A stretch of 62,527 bases of DNA from Terriglobales bacterium. Its GTDB lineage: Bacteria > Acidobacteriota > Terriglobia > Terriglobales > Acidobacteriaceae. Position numbers and translations under genes: made by a program. The notes under the pieces were generated by a model. The model ran no database searches. It was given only the letters and a program-made list of their open reading frames with translations, and was not told the origin of the DNA. Of this stretch, positions 35,089 through 42,882 are shown in pieces (the first letter of the stretch is position 1; the number at the start of each line of letters is the position of its first letter). The stretch spans positions 1-62,527 of the forward strand of contig JAICXB010000023.1 of NCBI GenBank assembly GCA_025980765.1, in the 5' to 3' direction.

Positions 35089-37227
35089 TTACTCTTCCAC
35101 TTCCACCACCTCGCCACGTTCGGCCTTGGCGGCGGTGATGATCTTCTCCTGCAGCGCGGCGGGCACGATGTCATAATGGGCCATTTCCATATTGAAACTG
35201 CCGCGGCCCTGGGTCATCGACGTAAGATCGACGCCGTAGGTCAGCATCTCCGCCATGGGCACCTCGGCCTTCACCACGGTGTTGCCGCCTTTGTTGTCCA
35301 TACCCTGAATGCGGCCCCGTCGCGAGTTCAAGTCGCCCATAATGCTGCCCGCAAACTCGTCGGGAATGGCGATCTCCACGTGCATGATGGGCTCCAGCAG
35401 GGTCGGCTTCGCCTGTTCCATTCCTTGGCGAAACGCCAGCCGTCCGGCCATCTTGAACGACAGTTCGTTGGAATCGACATCGTGATAGGAGCCGTCGTAA
35501 AGGATCACGCGGAAGTCCACAACGGGATAGCCGGCAAGAAAACCACGAGCGGCGGTCTCCACGATCCCCTTTTCGACGGCGGGAATAAAGTTTTTGGGAA
35601 TGGAGCCGCCAAAGATGTCGTTGACGAACTCGAAGCCGCCGTCGCGCGGCAGCGGCTCCATCTTGATCTTGCAATCGCCGAACTGTCCGTGGCCGCCGCT
35701 TTGCTTTTTGTGGCGTCCATGGGCGTCCGCTTTGCCGCGAATAGTCTCCCGATATGGAACTTTGGGCGCCTTCAACACCACTTCGGTGTGATAGCGCTTC
35801 TTGAGCTTGGAGACGATCACTTCGATGTGCTGCTGTCCGGTGCCGGCGAGCAGGAATTCCTTCGTCTGCGCATCGCGGAAGAAGCGCACCATCTGGTCTT
35901 CTTCCATCAGCTTGTGCAGGCCGTTGGCCAGCTTGTCTTCGTCGGCGCGGGTTTTGGGCTCGATGGCGAACGTGATGGCCGGCTCGGGAAAGGTCATCTG
36001 GGTGAATGAAACCGGATGGGACTTGTCTCCCAGGCTGTCGCCGGTGAGCGTGCCTTTCAGCTTTGCCACCGCTCCGATGTCTCCGGCATGCAGCTCCGTT
36101 ACGGGAACCGCATTCTTACCCTGCATGATGGAGAGGTGCGCAAACTTCTCCGCCAGGTTGCGGGTGAAATTCTGTACGGTTGCGTCGTTGCGCACTACGC
36201 CGGAAAACACTTTGAAGAAGGAGATGTGGCCGGCAAAAGGATCGGAGATGGTCTTGAAGACATACATCGCCAGCGGACCGGAGTCGGAGACCGCCAGAGT
36301 TCCCGCGCCGGAGGAAGCGCCATTGCCTCCGGCGCCGTTGCCCGCGGCCGCGGCATTGGCGGCGAGTTTCACGGCAGGGCGCTCGGCGGCGGTGGGTGCG
36401 TAGGTCGTAATGAAGTCGAGCACGTGGTCGGTGCCGATATTGCCTAGCCCGGAGGCGAAGAGCACGGGAAAGATGCGGTCGTCGCGAATGGCCTCATGCA
36501 ATGCGCCGATCAGGTGCTCTTCGGGAATCGTTCCCTTCTCGAAAAACTCTTCCATCAGCTCGTCTTTTCCTTCGGCGACGAGTTCGACCAGGGCTTCATG
36601 CGCGCTCTTGGCCTCTTCGGTCAACTCGGCCGGAATTGGTCCTTCTTTGCCTTTGCCGTTGCCCCCCATGCTGTAGGTGTAGGCCTTCATCGTGACCAGA
36701 TCGACAACGCCGGTCAGGTTGCGTTCACTGCCGATGGGCAGGAACACCGGCACTACCTGGCGTCCGAAAGCGCTGCGCAGGGATTCCAGAGCGCGACCTT
36801 TGTCGGCGCGATCGCGGTCCATGCGATTGACGACGATGATGCGCGGCATCTCCATCTCGGCGGCGTAGTCCCACACGCGGCTGGTCATCGCCTCCACTCC
36901 GCTCACGCCATCAACCACCACCAGCGCCGCCTCGGCAGGAACCAGCGCGGCTTTGGCCTCGTGCAGAAACATGTTGAAGCCGGGAGTATCGATAAGGTTG
37001 ATCTTGCACTTCTCCCACTCGCAAAAAGCGGGCGTGCTGGCAATGGACATCTGCCGCGCGACCTCTTCATCATCAAAGTCGGTGACCGAGGAGCCGTCGT
37101 CCACCCGGCCAAGCCGCTGAGTGGATCCTGCCGTATAGAGCATCGCCGAAGCCAATGAGGTCTTTCCGGAATGCGAGTGGCCCACCAGGGCGACATTGCG
37201 CAGATTCGCGCTTTCGTAGGTCTTCAC
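35089..37227 (-). CDS. EF-G-like translational GTPase (EF-G2 type)
   Basis: The 712-aa protein has the EF-G domain order. The G domain carries GHSHSGKTS (residues 16-24), DTPGFNMFLHEA and NRMDRDRAD; domain II and domains III-V follow, including RHKKQSGGHGQFGD and the late RRGRIQGMDNKGGNTVV. GHSHSGKTS and the RHKKQSGG block are typical of the EF-G-like paralogue (FusA2/EF-G2) rather than the main FusA, and no rpsL/rpsG/tuf genes are near. A low-complexity Gly/Ala/Asn linker (about residues 290-310) splits the G domain from domain II. Its role is probably auxiliary in translation or ribosome release. Confidence 0.9.
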   Translation of the reverse strand: MKTYESANLRNVALVGHSHSGKTSLASAMLYTAGSTQRLGRVDDGSSVTDFDDEEVARQMSIASTPAFCEWEKCKINLIDTPGFNMFLHEAKAALVPAEAALVVVDGVSGVEAMTSRVWDYAAEMEMPRIIVVNRMDRDRADKGRALESLRSAFGRQVVPVFLPIGSERNLTGVVDLVTMKAYTYSMGGNGKGKEGPIPAELTEEAKSAHEALVELVAEGKDELMEEFFEKGTIPEEHLIGALHEAIRDDRIFPVLFASGLGNIGTDHVLDFITTYAPTAAERPAVKLAANAAAAGNGAGGNGASSGAGTLAVSDSGPLAMYVFKTISDPFAGHISFFKVFSGVVRNDATVQNFTRNLAEKFAHLSIMQGKNAVPVTELHAGDIGAVAKLKGTLTGDSLGDKSHPVSFTQMTFPEPAITFAIEPKTRADEDKLANGLHKLMEEDQMVRFFRDAQTKEFLLAGTGQQHIEVIVSKLKKRYHTEVVLKAPKVPYRETIRGKADAHGRHKKQSGGHGQFGDCKIKMEPLPRDGGFEFVNDIFGGSIPKNFIPAVEKGIVETAARGFLAGYPVVDFRVILYDGSYHDVDSNELSFKMAGRLAFRQGMEQAKPTLLEPIMHVEIAIPDEFAGSIMGDLNSRRGRIQGMDNKGGNTVVKAEVPMAEMLTYGVDLTSMTQGRGSFNMEMAHYDIVPAALQEKIITAAKAERGEVVEVEE

Positions 37228-37674
37228 AAGGAACTCCTTTCGATGCGGAGCTGAAATGTCGGTTTGATTTGGAACTTAGGATTGAGCAGAGCAGGAGAGA
37301 GTAGCGGGAAGGGAAGTTTTCGCGTTCGCTGCGGCGAACGCGCAGCTACTCTGCCCGGGCGTTGTCTCCCTGAATCGTATTCATTGCACACCGCTCGCGC
37401 GCTATCAACCAGACACGGGCTGGCGCGAAAAGCCATAGAACATCACCACCGTGGGAGAGCAGCAGAAGGGCTCAAACACCGGATCAGAAACCAAAATCGT
37501 AACACGCGGGAGGCGATTTCACCACGGAGGCACGGAGAACACTACAGAAAGGATTTGGAATGGATGATTCCGCAATTGGGCAAGTAACGCCATGTGGCGA
37601 AAATCACGCAATCACCAGCCGACATTACTTGATTTTCTCCGTGCTCTCTGTGTCTCCGTGGTGAATAAGGCCTC
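37228..37674. repeat. Family A repeat in a 447-base gap
   Basis: Arms lie at 37518-37550 (ttcaccacggaggcacggag and on) and 37633-37666 (its complement, ending ctccgtggtgaa). The interior of about 80 bases has no gene. The remaining part, 37228-37517, contains a short inverted piece (tagcgggaagggaag region) but nothing recognisable. Confidence 0.7.
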
Positions 37675-38457
37675 TCACTTCCCCGCGAATTTCGCCGTCC
37701 GTTTCTCCAAAAACGCCGCCGTGCCCTCATTTTTGTCTTCCGTGGCACAGCAGACGGCGAAGAGAGTGGCTTCGAGGTAGAGCCCCTCCTGCTGCGTCAT
37801 CTCCATTCCGTGGTTCACTGCTTCCATGCAGTATTGGATTGCGAGGGGACCGTTCTTCATGATCGCCTGCGCGATGGCTTCTGCGCGCGCGATGAGCTGG
37901 CCCGCCGGAAGGACTTCGTTGACCAGCCCGATGCGATGCGCTTCCTGCGCGCTGATCATCTCTCCGGTGAGCAGCAGTTGCATGGCAATGCCTTTACCGA
38001 CCAGCCGCGGCAGCCGCTGACTGCCACCGTATCCGGGAATGAGGCCGAGCTTGACTTCGGGCTGTCCGATCTTCGCGTTGTCGCTGGCGAGACGCATGGT
38101 GCATGCCATCGCGATCTCGCAGCCACCGCCCAGCGCGAAGCCGTTGATGCAGGCGATGACCGGCTTGCCCAGATTCTCGATGAGATCGAGCACCGCCTGG
38201 CCGCGATGCGTGTACTCCTTCGCCTCGACGGCATTGTTCTTATTGAGCTCGCCAATGTCGGCTCCGGCGACAAAAGCCTTCTCTCCCGATCCGGTGAGGA
38301 TCACGGCGCGGATTGAGCGGTCGTCTTTCAGTTCGGTGAAGACCGCGCGCAGCTCGCTCATTGTCGCGCTGTTCAGGGCGTTGAGCACCTTGGGACGATT
38401 GATGGTGACGTAGGCGATGGAATTCTTCTTCTCGAACAGAAGATTTTCAAATGGCAT
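37675..38457 (-). CDS. Enoyl-CoA hydratase / crotonase
   Basis: The 260-aa crotonase-fold protein has the oxyanion-hole segment AFVAGADIGEL (about 61-71) and both catalytic glutamates at the classical positions, Glu114 (GGGCEIAMACT) and Glu134 (IGQPEVKLGLIPG). It hydrates trans-enoyl-CoA, most likely crotonyl-CoA, given the thiolase and 3-hydroxybutyryl-CoA dehydrogenase genes upstream on the same strand. Two small genes of unknown function lie between it and the dehydrogenase gene. Confidence 0.93.
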   Translation of the reverse strand: MPFENLLFEKKNSIAYVTINRPKVLNALNSATMSELRAVFTELKDDRSIRAVILTGSGEKAFVAGADIGELNKNNAVEAKEYTHRGQAVLDLIENLGKPVIACINGFALGGGCEIAMACTMRLASDNAKIGQPEVKLGLIPGYGGSQRLPRLVGKGIAMQLLLTGEMISAQEAHRIGLVNEVLPAGQLIARAEAIAQAIMKNGPLAIQYCMEAVNHGMEMTQQEGLYLEATLFAVCCATEDKNEGTAAFLEKRTAKFAGK

Positions 38458-38510
38458 GTGAATGTCTCTTGATAATCAGAAGGCTTTACTTCGTGCCCCT
38501 GAGGGCTGAT

Positions 38511-39017
38511 TCAGGCTTCGGCCATGCTGTCCTGGTCCGCGCCGAGGGAAGCTGTCGGGTCTGCGAGATCGGAGCGAACATATTGCAGCTTCCCGGTATG
38601 GTCCGCGAACAAAATATGAGCATCTGGAGTGTACAAAGACCAGCAGTCCTCGTCGACGGATGCATCGGAATAGCCCTTACATCTGAGTTCTGCGTCTTCA
38701 GAGAAAAGAAAACGTGTGACCCGGGTTCGAGGGTCGTGCAGTACTTTACTTAGCTCTCTCGTCTCGAGGCGCTCGACGGCTGCTTGCATGAGACGGCGCA
38801 TGGATTCCGAGTCTGCGATTTTTTTGTTCTTCCATGTCAGTTGCCATTCGACATATTGAATCCAGAGATGCCATTCGTAGCGAAGCCGGTGATTTTGTCG
38901 AGAGGCCTGACCGAAATCAAAAGTTACAAAACTGCCATAGCCCAGCCGCGCACGTCTGGGGGACTTCCCAAACAGCGGCGTGAAATATCTCTTAAGCTCG
39001 GCGTTAGGTGTTCGCAT
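38511..39017 (-). CDS. Unknown protein (168 aa), second gene of a small pair
   Basis: The soluble protein starts MRTPNAELKRYFTPLFGK and contains YGSFVTFDFGQASRQ, HLWIQYVEWQLTW, and an Asp/Cys-containing C-terminal half (SDASVDEDCWSLYTPDAH). It is not recognised. The overall look, a single compact acidic domain of about 150 residues, is like many immunity-type proteins, but that is only an impression. Its start is 3 bases after the stop of a 57-aa gene, so the two form a unit, placed between hbd and crt. Confidence 0.6.
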   Translation of the reverse strand: MRTPNAELKRYFTPLFGKSPRRARLGYGSFVTFDFGQASRQNHRLRYEWHLWIQYVEWQLTWKNKKIADSESMRRLMQAAVERLETRELSKVLHDPRTRVTRFLFSEDAELRCKGYSDASVDEDCWSLYTPDAHILFADHTGKLQYVRSDLADPTASLGADQDSMAEA

Positions 39018-39020
39018 ACT

Positions 39021-39194
39021 CTAGAAGAAGAGTGCAAGACCCCACTCTACAATCTCCTGAACTGTTTTCAAACCTTCGCCCGAAATTTCCTCGTGCAGCA
39101 TTCGCCACTCATCTGGACTGAGCTTCCTCTGCAGGATCTTTTCGAGTTGTCGGATTGCTTCCGCAAACTGGCGGTTCTGTTCTCGATTGCTCAC
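39021..39194 (-). CDS. Small helical protein (57 aa), first gene of the pair
   Basis: A GTG at 39194 opens a frame of 57 codons ending TAG at 39021. It reads MSNREQNRQFAEAIRQLEKI, then LQRKLSPDEWRMLHEEISGE and ends VQEIVEWGLALFF. The sequence is amphipathic-helical with the periodicity of a small DNA-binding or antitoxin-like protein. The next gene starts 3 bases later. No ribosome-binding site is obvious. No family is recognised. Confidence 0.55.
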   Translation of the reverse strand: MSNREQNRQFAEAIRQLEKILQRKLSPDEWRMLHEEISGEGLKTVQEIVEWGLALFF

Positions 39195-39266
39195 GAATGG
39201 AACCGATCACGCGAAATCGTGTTTCCCGGATAGGCACAGATTTAACCAGACAGCACATGTCCCAAA

Positions 39267-40160
39267 CTACAGCTTCACCGGCACCGGGTTCTTAGGGTCT
39301 TTCCAGTCGTAGAAGCCTTTGCCGGTTTTCTTCCCGTACCAGCCGGCCAGTACCAGCCGCTTCAGCAGCGGCGGCGAAGCGAAACGTCTCTCTTTGAACT
39401 CGTCATACATCACATGGGTGATGTAGTAGGTGGTGTCCAGTCCGACGAAATCGAGCAGCGTGAACGGTCCCATAGGATAGCCGCAGCCGAGTTTCATGGC
39501 ATTGTCGATGTCGGGCACCGAGCCGACTCCTTCTTCATAGGCGCGAATGGCGTCGAGCAGATAAGGAACCAGCAGGCGGTTGACGATGAATCCAGCCTTG
39601 TCGGAAGTGCGCACCGGGACTTTGCCCAGCTTTTTGCCGAACTCGACCGCAGTATCCATCACCGCATCGTCAGTCGCGATTGTCCGAACGACTTCCACCA
39701 ACTTCATGAGCGGGACGGGATTAAAGAAGTGCAGGCCAATAAAGCGGTCTACTCGTCTGGTGGCGGTCATCAGCTCGGTGACCGATATCGAAGAGGTATT
39801 CGTAGCAAAGATCGCGTCGGGCTTCACGATGGAATCCAGCGCAGCATACATCTTCTTCTTCTCGTCGATGTTCTCGATGATAGCTTCGATGACGATATCG
39901 CAGCCTGCCAGATCTTCCTTCTTCTGCGTGCCTTTCAGCCGCGCGCGGATCTCGTCCTTCTGCTGCGCGGTAATGCCGCCCTTCTCCGGTCCGCGCTCAA
40001 CGAACTTCGCCAGTGACGCGTCGATGCCAGCAAAGCCCTTGTCCAATGCCTTCTGCTCGGCCTCGAGCACAGTAACGTCATAGCCAGCCTGCGCCGCCAC
40101 TTGCGCAATGCCAGAGCCCATCAATCCACAACCCAGGACGCCTACGTTCTTGATTTGCAT
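39267..40160 (-). CDS. hbd: 3-hydroxybutyryl-CoA dehydrogenase
   Basis: The 297-aa protein has the NAD-binding motif VGVLGCGLMGSGIAQVAA (residues 6-23), the hinge FATNTSSISVTELM, the catalytic His in FIGLHFFNPVPLMKLVEVV, and the C-terminal dimer domain (DKAGFIVNRLLVPYL; KLGCGYPMGPFTLLD). It interconverts acetoacetyl-CoA and 3-hydroxybutyryl-CoA. It belongs with thl upstream and crt downstream; the GxxExxY unit separates it from thl. Confidence 0.95.
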   Translation of the reverse strand: MQIKNVGVLGCGLMGSGIAQVAAQAGYDVTVLEAEQKALDKGFAGIDASLAKFVERGPEKGGITAQQKDEIRARLKGTQKKEDLAGCDIVIEAIIENIDEKKKMYAALDSIVKPDAIFATNTSSISVTELMTATRRVDRFIGLHFFNPVPLMKLVEVVRTIATDDAVMDTAVEFGKKLGKVPVRTSDKAGFIVNRLLVPYLLDAIRAYEEGVGSVPDIDNAMKLGCGYPMGPFTLLDFVGLDTTYYITHVMYDEFKERRFASPPLLKRLVLAGWYGKKTGKGFYDWKDPKNPVPVKL

Positions 40161-40181
40161 TCGTCTATTCCTAAAACCATT

Positions 40182-40224
40182 TTCACCACGGAGACACGGA
40201 GAACACGGAGAACACGGAGAAAGC
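40182..40224. repeat. Left terminal inverted repeat of GxxExxY unit (family A)
   Basis: This arm is complementary to 40657-40690 over all 34 bases, apart from one extra aacacggag word it carries (three such words against two). It begins ttcaccacggagacacgg. It lies 22 bases upstream of the hbd start codon. Confidence 0.9.
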
Positions 40225-40233
40225 GAAAGAATG

Positions 40234-40647
40234 TCAAAGCACCTTCCGAAGAATTCCTTTGCTCATTTGCGATACATGAAAATTCAGAATGAACCCAACC
40301 CGCTTTCTGGTTAACCGCAAATAAGTGAGCAACTGCGCTTCGTGCACTTTGAGAATGCTCTCAACCGCTTTGAGTTCAAGAATGATTTTGTCTTCTACGA
40401 GAATGTCCAGTTTGTAACCGCACTCCAGTGCAACACCTTTGTACATGACAGGAACTTCAACTTGTCTGCGGAAAACTAGACCACGTGAAGCGAGTTCGTG
40501 GCACATACAGATTTCATATGCCGACTCCAGCAATCCAGGGCCCAAATGTCGATGAACTTCAATTGCTACCCCGATAATCTGTTTCGAAAGCTCCCCTTCA
40601 ATGAGCTTCGATGGATCACCCAGTGCGCGTTGAGTGCCAACGTTCAT
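40234..40647 (-). CDS. GxxExxY protein
   Basis: The preferred start is the ATG at 40647, because codons further upstream only translate the flanking repeat. The 137-aa protein contains the defining motif in GPGLLESAYE (GxxExxY), preceded by KQIIGVAIEVHRHLG, then VEVPVMYKGVALECGYKLDI, LVEDKIILELKAVESI and the end HEAQLLTYLRLTRKRVGFIL. The D-I-L-V... E-L-K pattern (Asp in KLDI, then ELK) is that of a PD-(D/E)xK nuclease-like fold. Activity is unproven. The whole gene sits within 34-bp inverted repeats, so it is probably part of, or acts on, that element. Confidence 0.9.
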   Translation of the reverse strand: MNVGTQRALGDPSKLIEGELSKQIIGVAIEVHRHLGPGLLESAYEICMCHELASRGLVFRRQVEVPVMYKGVALECGYKLDILVEDKIILELKAVESILKVHEAQLLTYLRLTRKRVGFILNFHVSQMSKGILRKVL

Positions 40648-40656
40648 CCTTATTAA

Positions 40657-40690
40657 GCTTTCTCCGTGTTCTCCGTGTCTCCGTGGTGAA
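40657..40690. repeat. Right terminal inverted repeat of GxxExxY unit (family A)
   Basis: gctttctccgtgttctccgt and on to ctccgtggtgaa at 40690 is the exact complement of the left arm. It begins 10 bases upstream of the GxxExxY start codon and ends 12 bases from the thl stop codon, so it could double as a terminator of thl. Confidence 0.9.
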
Positions 40691-40702
40691 ATGAATTCGC
40701 GC

Positions 40703-41905
40703 TCAGCCGGCGATTGCTTCCACAATCATCGCGATCCCCTGCCCGCCGCCGATGCAGGCAGTCGCCAGTCCGTATTTCTTGTTGCGGCGACGCAATTCAT
40801 AAAGCAGCGTGATTACCAATCGTGTGCCGGTTGCGCCTAACGGATGACCGAGGGCGATGGCTCCGCCGTTTACATTGGTGCGCTCGCGGTCGAGGCCCAA
40901 CTCCTTTTCCACGGCGAGATATTGCGCGGCGAAAGCTTCGTTCACTTCCACCAAGTCCATGTCTTCGAGCTTGAGCCCTGCCCTCTTCAGCGCGATGCGC
41001 GAGGCGGGTACGGGACCGCTGCCCATGATGCTCGGATCGACTCCGGCGATCCCCCAACTCACCAATCGGCCAATGGATTTCAACCCGCGCTTCTGCGCGT
41101 CTTGCACCGGCATAAGGACTAGAGCGGCGCCGCCATCGACGATGCCGCTGGCGTTTCCCGCAGTGACCGTCCCCTCTTTGCCGAATGATGGCTTGAGCTT
41201 GGCGAGACCTTCCATCGTGCTCTCCGGGCGCAGGTGATCGTCTTTGTCGAACATCTCGCCGGTGGGATTCCCTTTCCGGTCCTTGAGCGGAACTGGCGTG
41301 ATCTCCTCGCCGAGGCGGCAGGCCTTCTGCGCTGCGGCGGCGCGCTGCTGCGAGCGTAGAGCGAACTCGTCCTGCATCTCGCGGGTGATGCCCTGCTCGC
41401 GTCCATACTTCTCCGCCGTTTGCGCCATGTACAGCCCGCAGTAGCTATCGAGCAGCGCGACCATCAGCGAGTCTTCCATTTTGCCCTCGCCCAGGCCGAA
41501 GCCCCATCGCGCGCCTCGGATTACGTGCGGCGCCTGCGACATTGATTCCATGCCGCCGGCCAGAGCGATCTTGGACTCGCCCAGTTGGATCATCTGCGCA
41601 GCCGAAACGATCGACTGCATGCCCGAGCCGCACAGCCGGTTGACGGTCAGGGCCGGCGTCTCGATGGGCAGCCCCGTACGCAATCCGACGTGGCGGGCGC
41701 CATAAAGCGCGTCGCCCGAGGTCTGCTGCGCGTTGCCGAAGACGGCATGATCGATTTCCTCAGCGGCGACACCGGAGCGGCGAATCGCCTCCTTGCCGGC
41801 AACTGCGGCCAGCTCCATCGCGGTAAAGTCGCGCAGCTTGCCGCAGTAGCGGCCCATGGGCGTGCGCGCCCCATTCACAATTGCAATATCCCGAACTTCA
41901 AGCAT
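40703..41905 (-). CDS. Acetyl-CoA acetyltransferase (thiolase)
   Basis: The start at 41905 (MLEVRDIAIVNGARTPMGRY) has GGAAA upstream and matches family N-termini; an ATG 11 codons earlier is less likely. The 400-aa thiolase has the nucleophile Cys92 (NRLCGSGMQS), the GHPLGATGTR His near 351, and the second Cys near 381 (CIGGGQG). It condenses two acetyl-CoA to acetoacetyl-CoA (or the reverse). With hbd and crt it forms an acetyl-CoA to crotonyl-CoA route used in polyhydroxybutyrate, butyrate or fatty-acid metabolism; no downstream reductase is in the window. Confidence 0.94.
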   Translation of the reverse strand: MLEVRDIAIVNGARTPMGRYCGKLRDFTAMELAAVAGKEAIRRSGVAAEEIDHAVFGNAQQTSGDALYGARHVGLRTGLPIETPALTVNRLCGSGMQSIVSAAQMIQLGESKIALAGGMESMSQAPHVIRGARWGFGLGEGKMEDSLMVALLDSYCGLYMAQTAEKYGREQGITREMQDEFALRSQQRAAAAQKACRLGEEITPVPLKDRKGNPTGEMFDKDDHLRPESTMEGLAKLKPSFGKEGTVTAGNASGIVDGGAALVLMPVQDAQKRGLKSIGRLVSWGIAGVDPSIMGSGPVPASRIALKRAGLKLEDMDLVEVNEAFAAQYLAVEKELGLDRERTNVNGGAIALGHPLGATGTRLVITLLYELRRRNKKYGLATACIGGGQGIAMIVEAIAG

Positions 41906-41991
41906 GAGTTTCCCTGCAGATAAAGATGAGTGCCGCAATGTACACGGAAAATTCAGCGAGCATTGAGCAAACTTCTCAGTTTACCAAAGGG

Positions 41992-42095
41992 GGTTAACAC
42001 GAAGGGCACAAAGGCAAATACACAAGGTCACGGAGATCTTTTCTGCAATTCTCTCCGTGACCCTGCTCGCCAACTTCGTGTCCTTCGTGTTAACC
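41992..42095. repeat. Family A hairpin (ggttaacacgaaggg type)
   Basis: The outer arms ggttaacacgaagggcac and its complement (cttcgtgtccttcgtgttaacc) enclose inner arms cacggaga / tctccgtg. The element lies in the gap between divergent thl and the GATase gene and ends 27 bases before the latter start. Confidence 0.75.
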
Positions 42096-42122
42096 GAGGG
42101 CGGGCTGCTAAACTGGCCCAGA

Positions 42123-42872
42123 ATGCGTCCCCGCATCGCCATACCTGTCCCCACGTCCAACAAGGCTGAATACAACCAGCGCTCGTTGCCGCCATACCTC
42201 GAGTGCATCGAGGCCGCCGGCGGCGAGGCGGTGATCATTCCCGCCGAGGCCACGCCGACGGAAGTTGCAAAGCTGGTCACAAGTTGCCAGGGAGTGCTGC
42301 TGCCGGGCAGCCCTGCCGATGTCGATCCCCAGAAGTACGGGGCGGAGCGGGACCCGCACACCGCGCCTGCCGATCCGGGCCGCGACAATGTGGATGAACT
42401 GCTGCTGCAGGACGCGCACAACCTGCATAAACCCATTCTGGGAATCTGTTACGGATTGCAATCGCTCAACGTTTGGCGCACCGGCACTCTGGTGCAGCAC
42501 ATCGCCAACACCGGCGTCGATCATGGGATTGGCCGCAAGGCGGAATTCGCGCATGGGATTCAGGTGGAACCGGGCTCAAAGCTGGCGGAAATTCTGCTGC
42601 CCGGGGCCGGCGGGCTCGATGTGCCCGTCAACTCCAGTCATCATCAGGCAGCCGAACGCGCCGGCGACGGCCTGCGCGTCGTGGCGCGGTCGGCTACCGA
42701 CGGCGTGATCGAGGCGATCGAGGGAATCTCGCCCGATCATTTCGTGCTCGCGGTGCAGTGGCATCCTGAGCGCACCTATTATCTTGACGAACCATCGAAG
42801 GCAATCTTCCGCGCGTTCGTGCAGGCGGTAAAGCAGTGGAAGCCGCGAGAGGTATCGGAGTCGGTGGGTTGA
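42123..42872 (+). CDS. Class I glutamine amidotransferase-like peptidase C26 (PuuD-like)
   Basis: Codons before 42123 are repeat-derived, so the ATG at 42123 (MRPRIAIPVP) is preferred, giving 249 aa. The catalytic Cys is in GICYGLQ (near residue 110), and the His/Glu pair in VQWHPERTY. Other PuuD blocks are GVLLPGSPADVDPQKYG and VNSSHHQAA. PuuD hydrolyses gamma-glutamyl-GABA in putrescine breakdown; the exact substrate here is uncertain and no other puu gene is near. The HpnB gene starts 10 bases later. Confidence 0.88.
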   Translation: MRPRIAIPVPTSNKAEYNQRSLPPYLECIEAAGGEAVIIPAEATPTEVAKLVTSCQGVLLPGSPADVDPQKYGAERDPHTAPADPGRDNVDELLLQDAHNLHKPILGICYGLQSLNVWRTGTLVQHIANTGVDHGIGRKAEFAHGIQVEPGSKLAEILLPGAGGLDVPVNSSHHQAAERAGDGLRVVARSATDGVIEAIEGISPDHFVLAVQWHPERTYYLDEPSKAIFRAFVQAVKQWKPREVSESVG

Positions 42873-42882
42873 GCCGACAGCA

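Noticed and set aside
34966..36009. Long + strand frame of 347 codons and other + frames up to 37158
   Set aside because: They lie opposite the EF-G-like gene, which shows all GTPase motifs.
40648..40725. Longer start for the GxxExxY protein (26 extra codons)
   Set aside because: Those codons translate the inverted repeat (ISPRRHGEHGE), so they are not part of the conserved protein.
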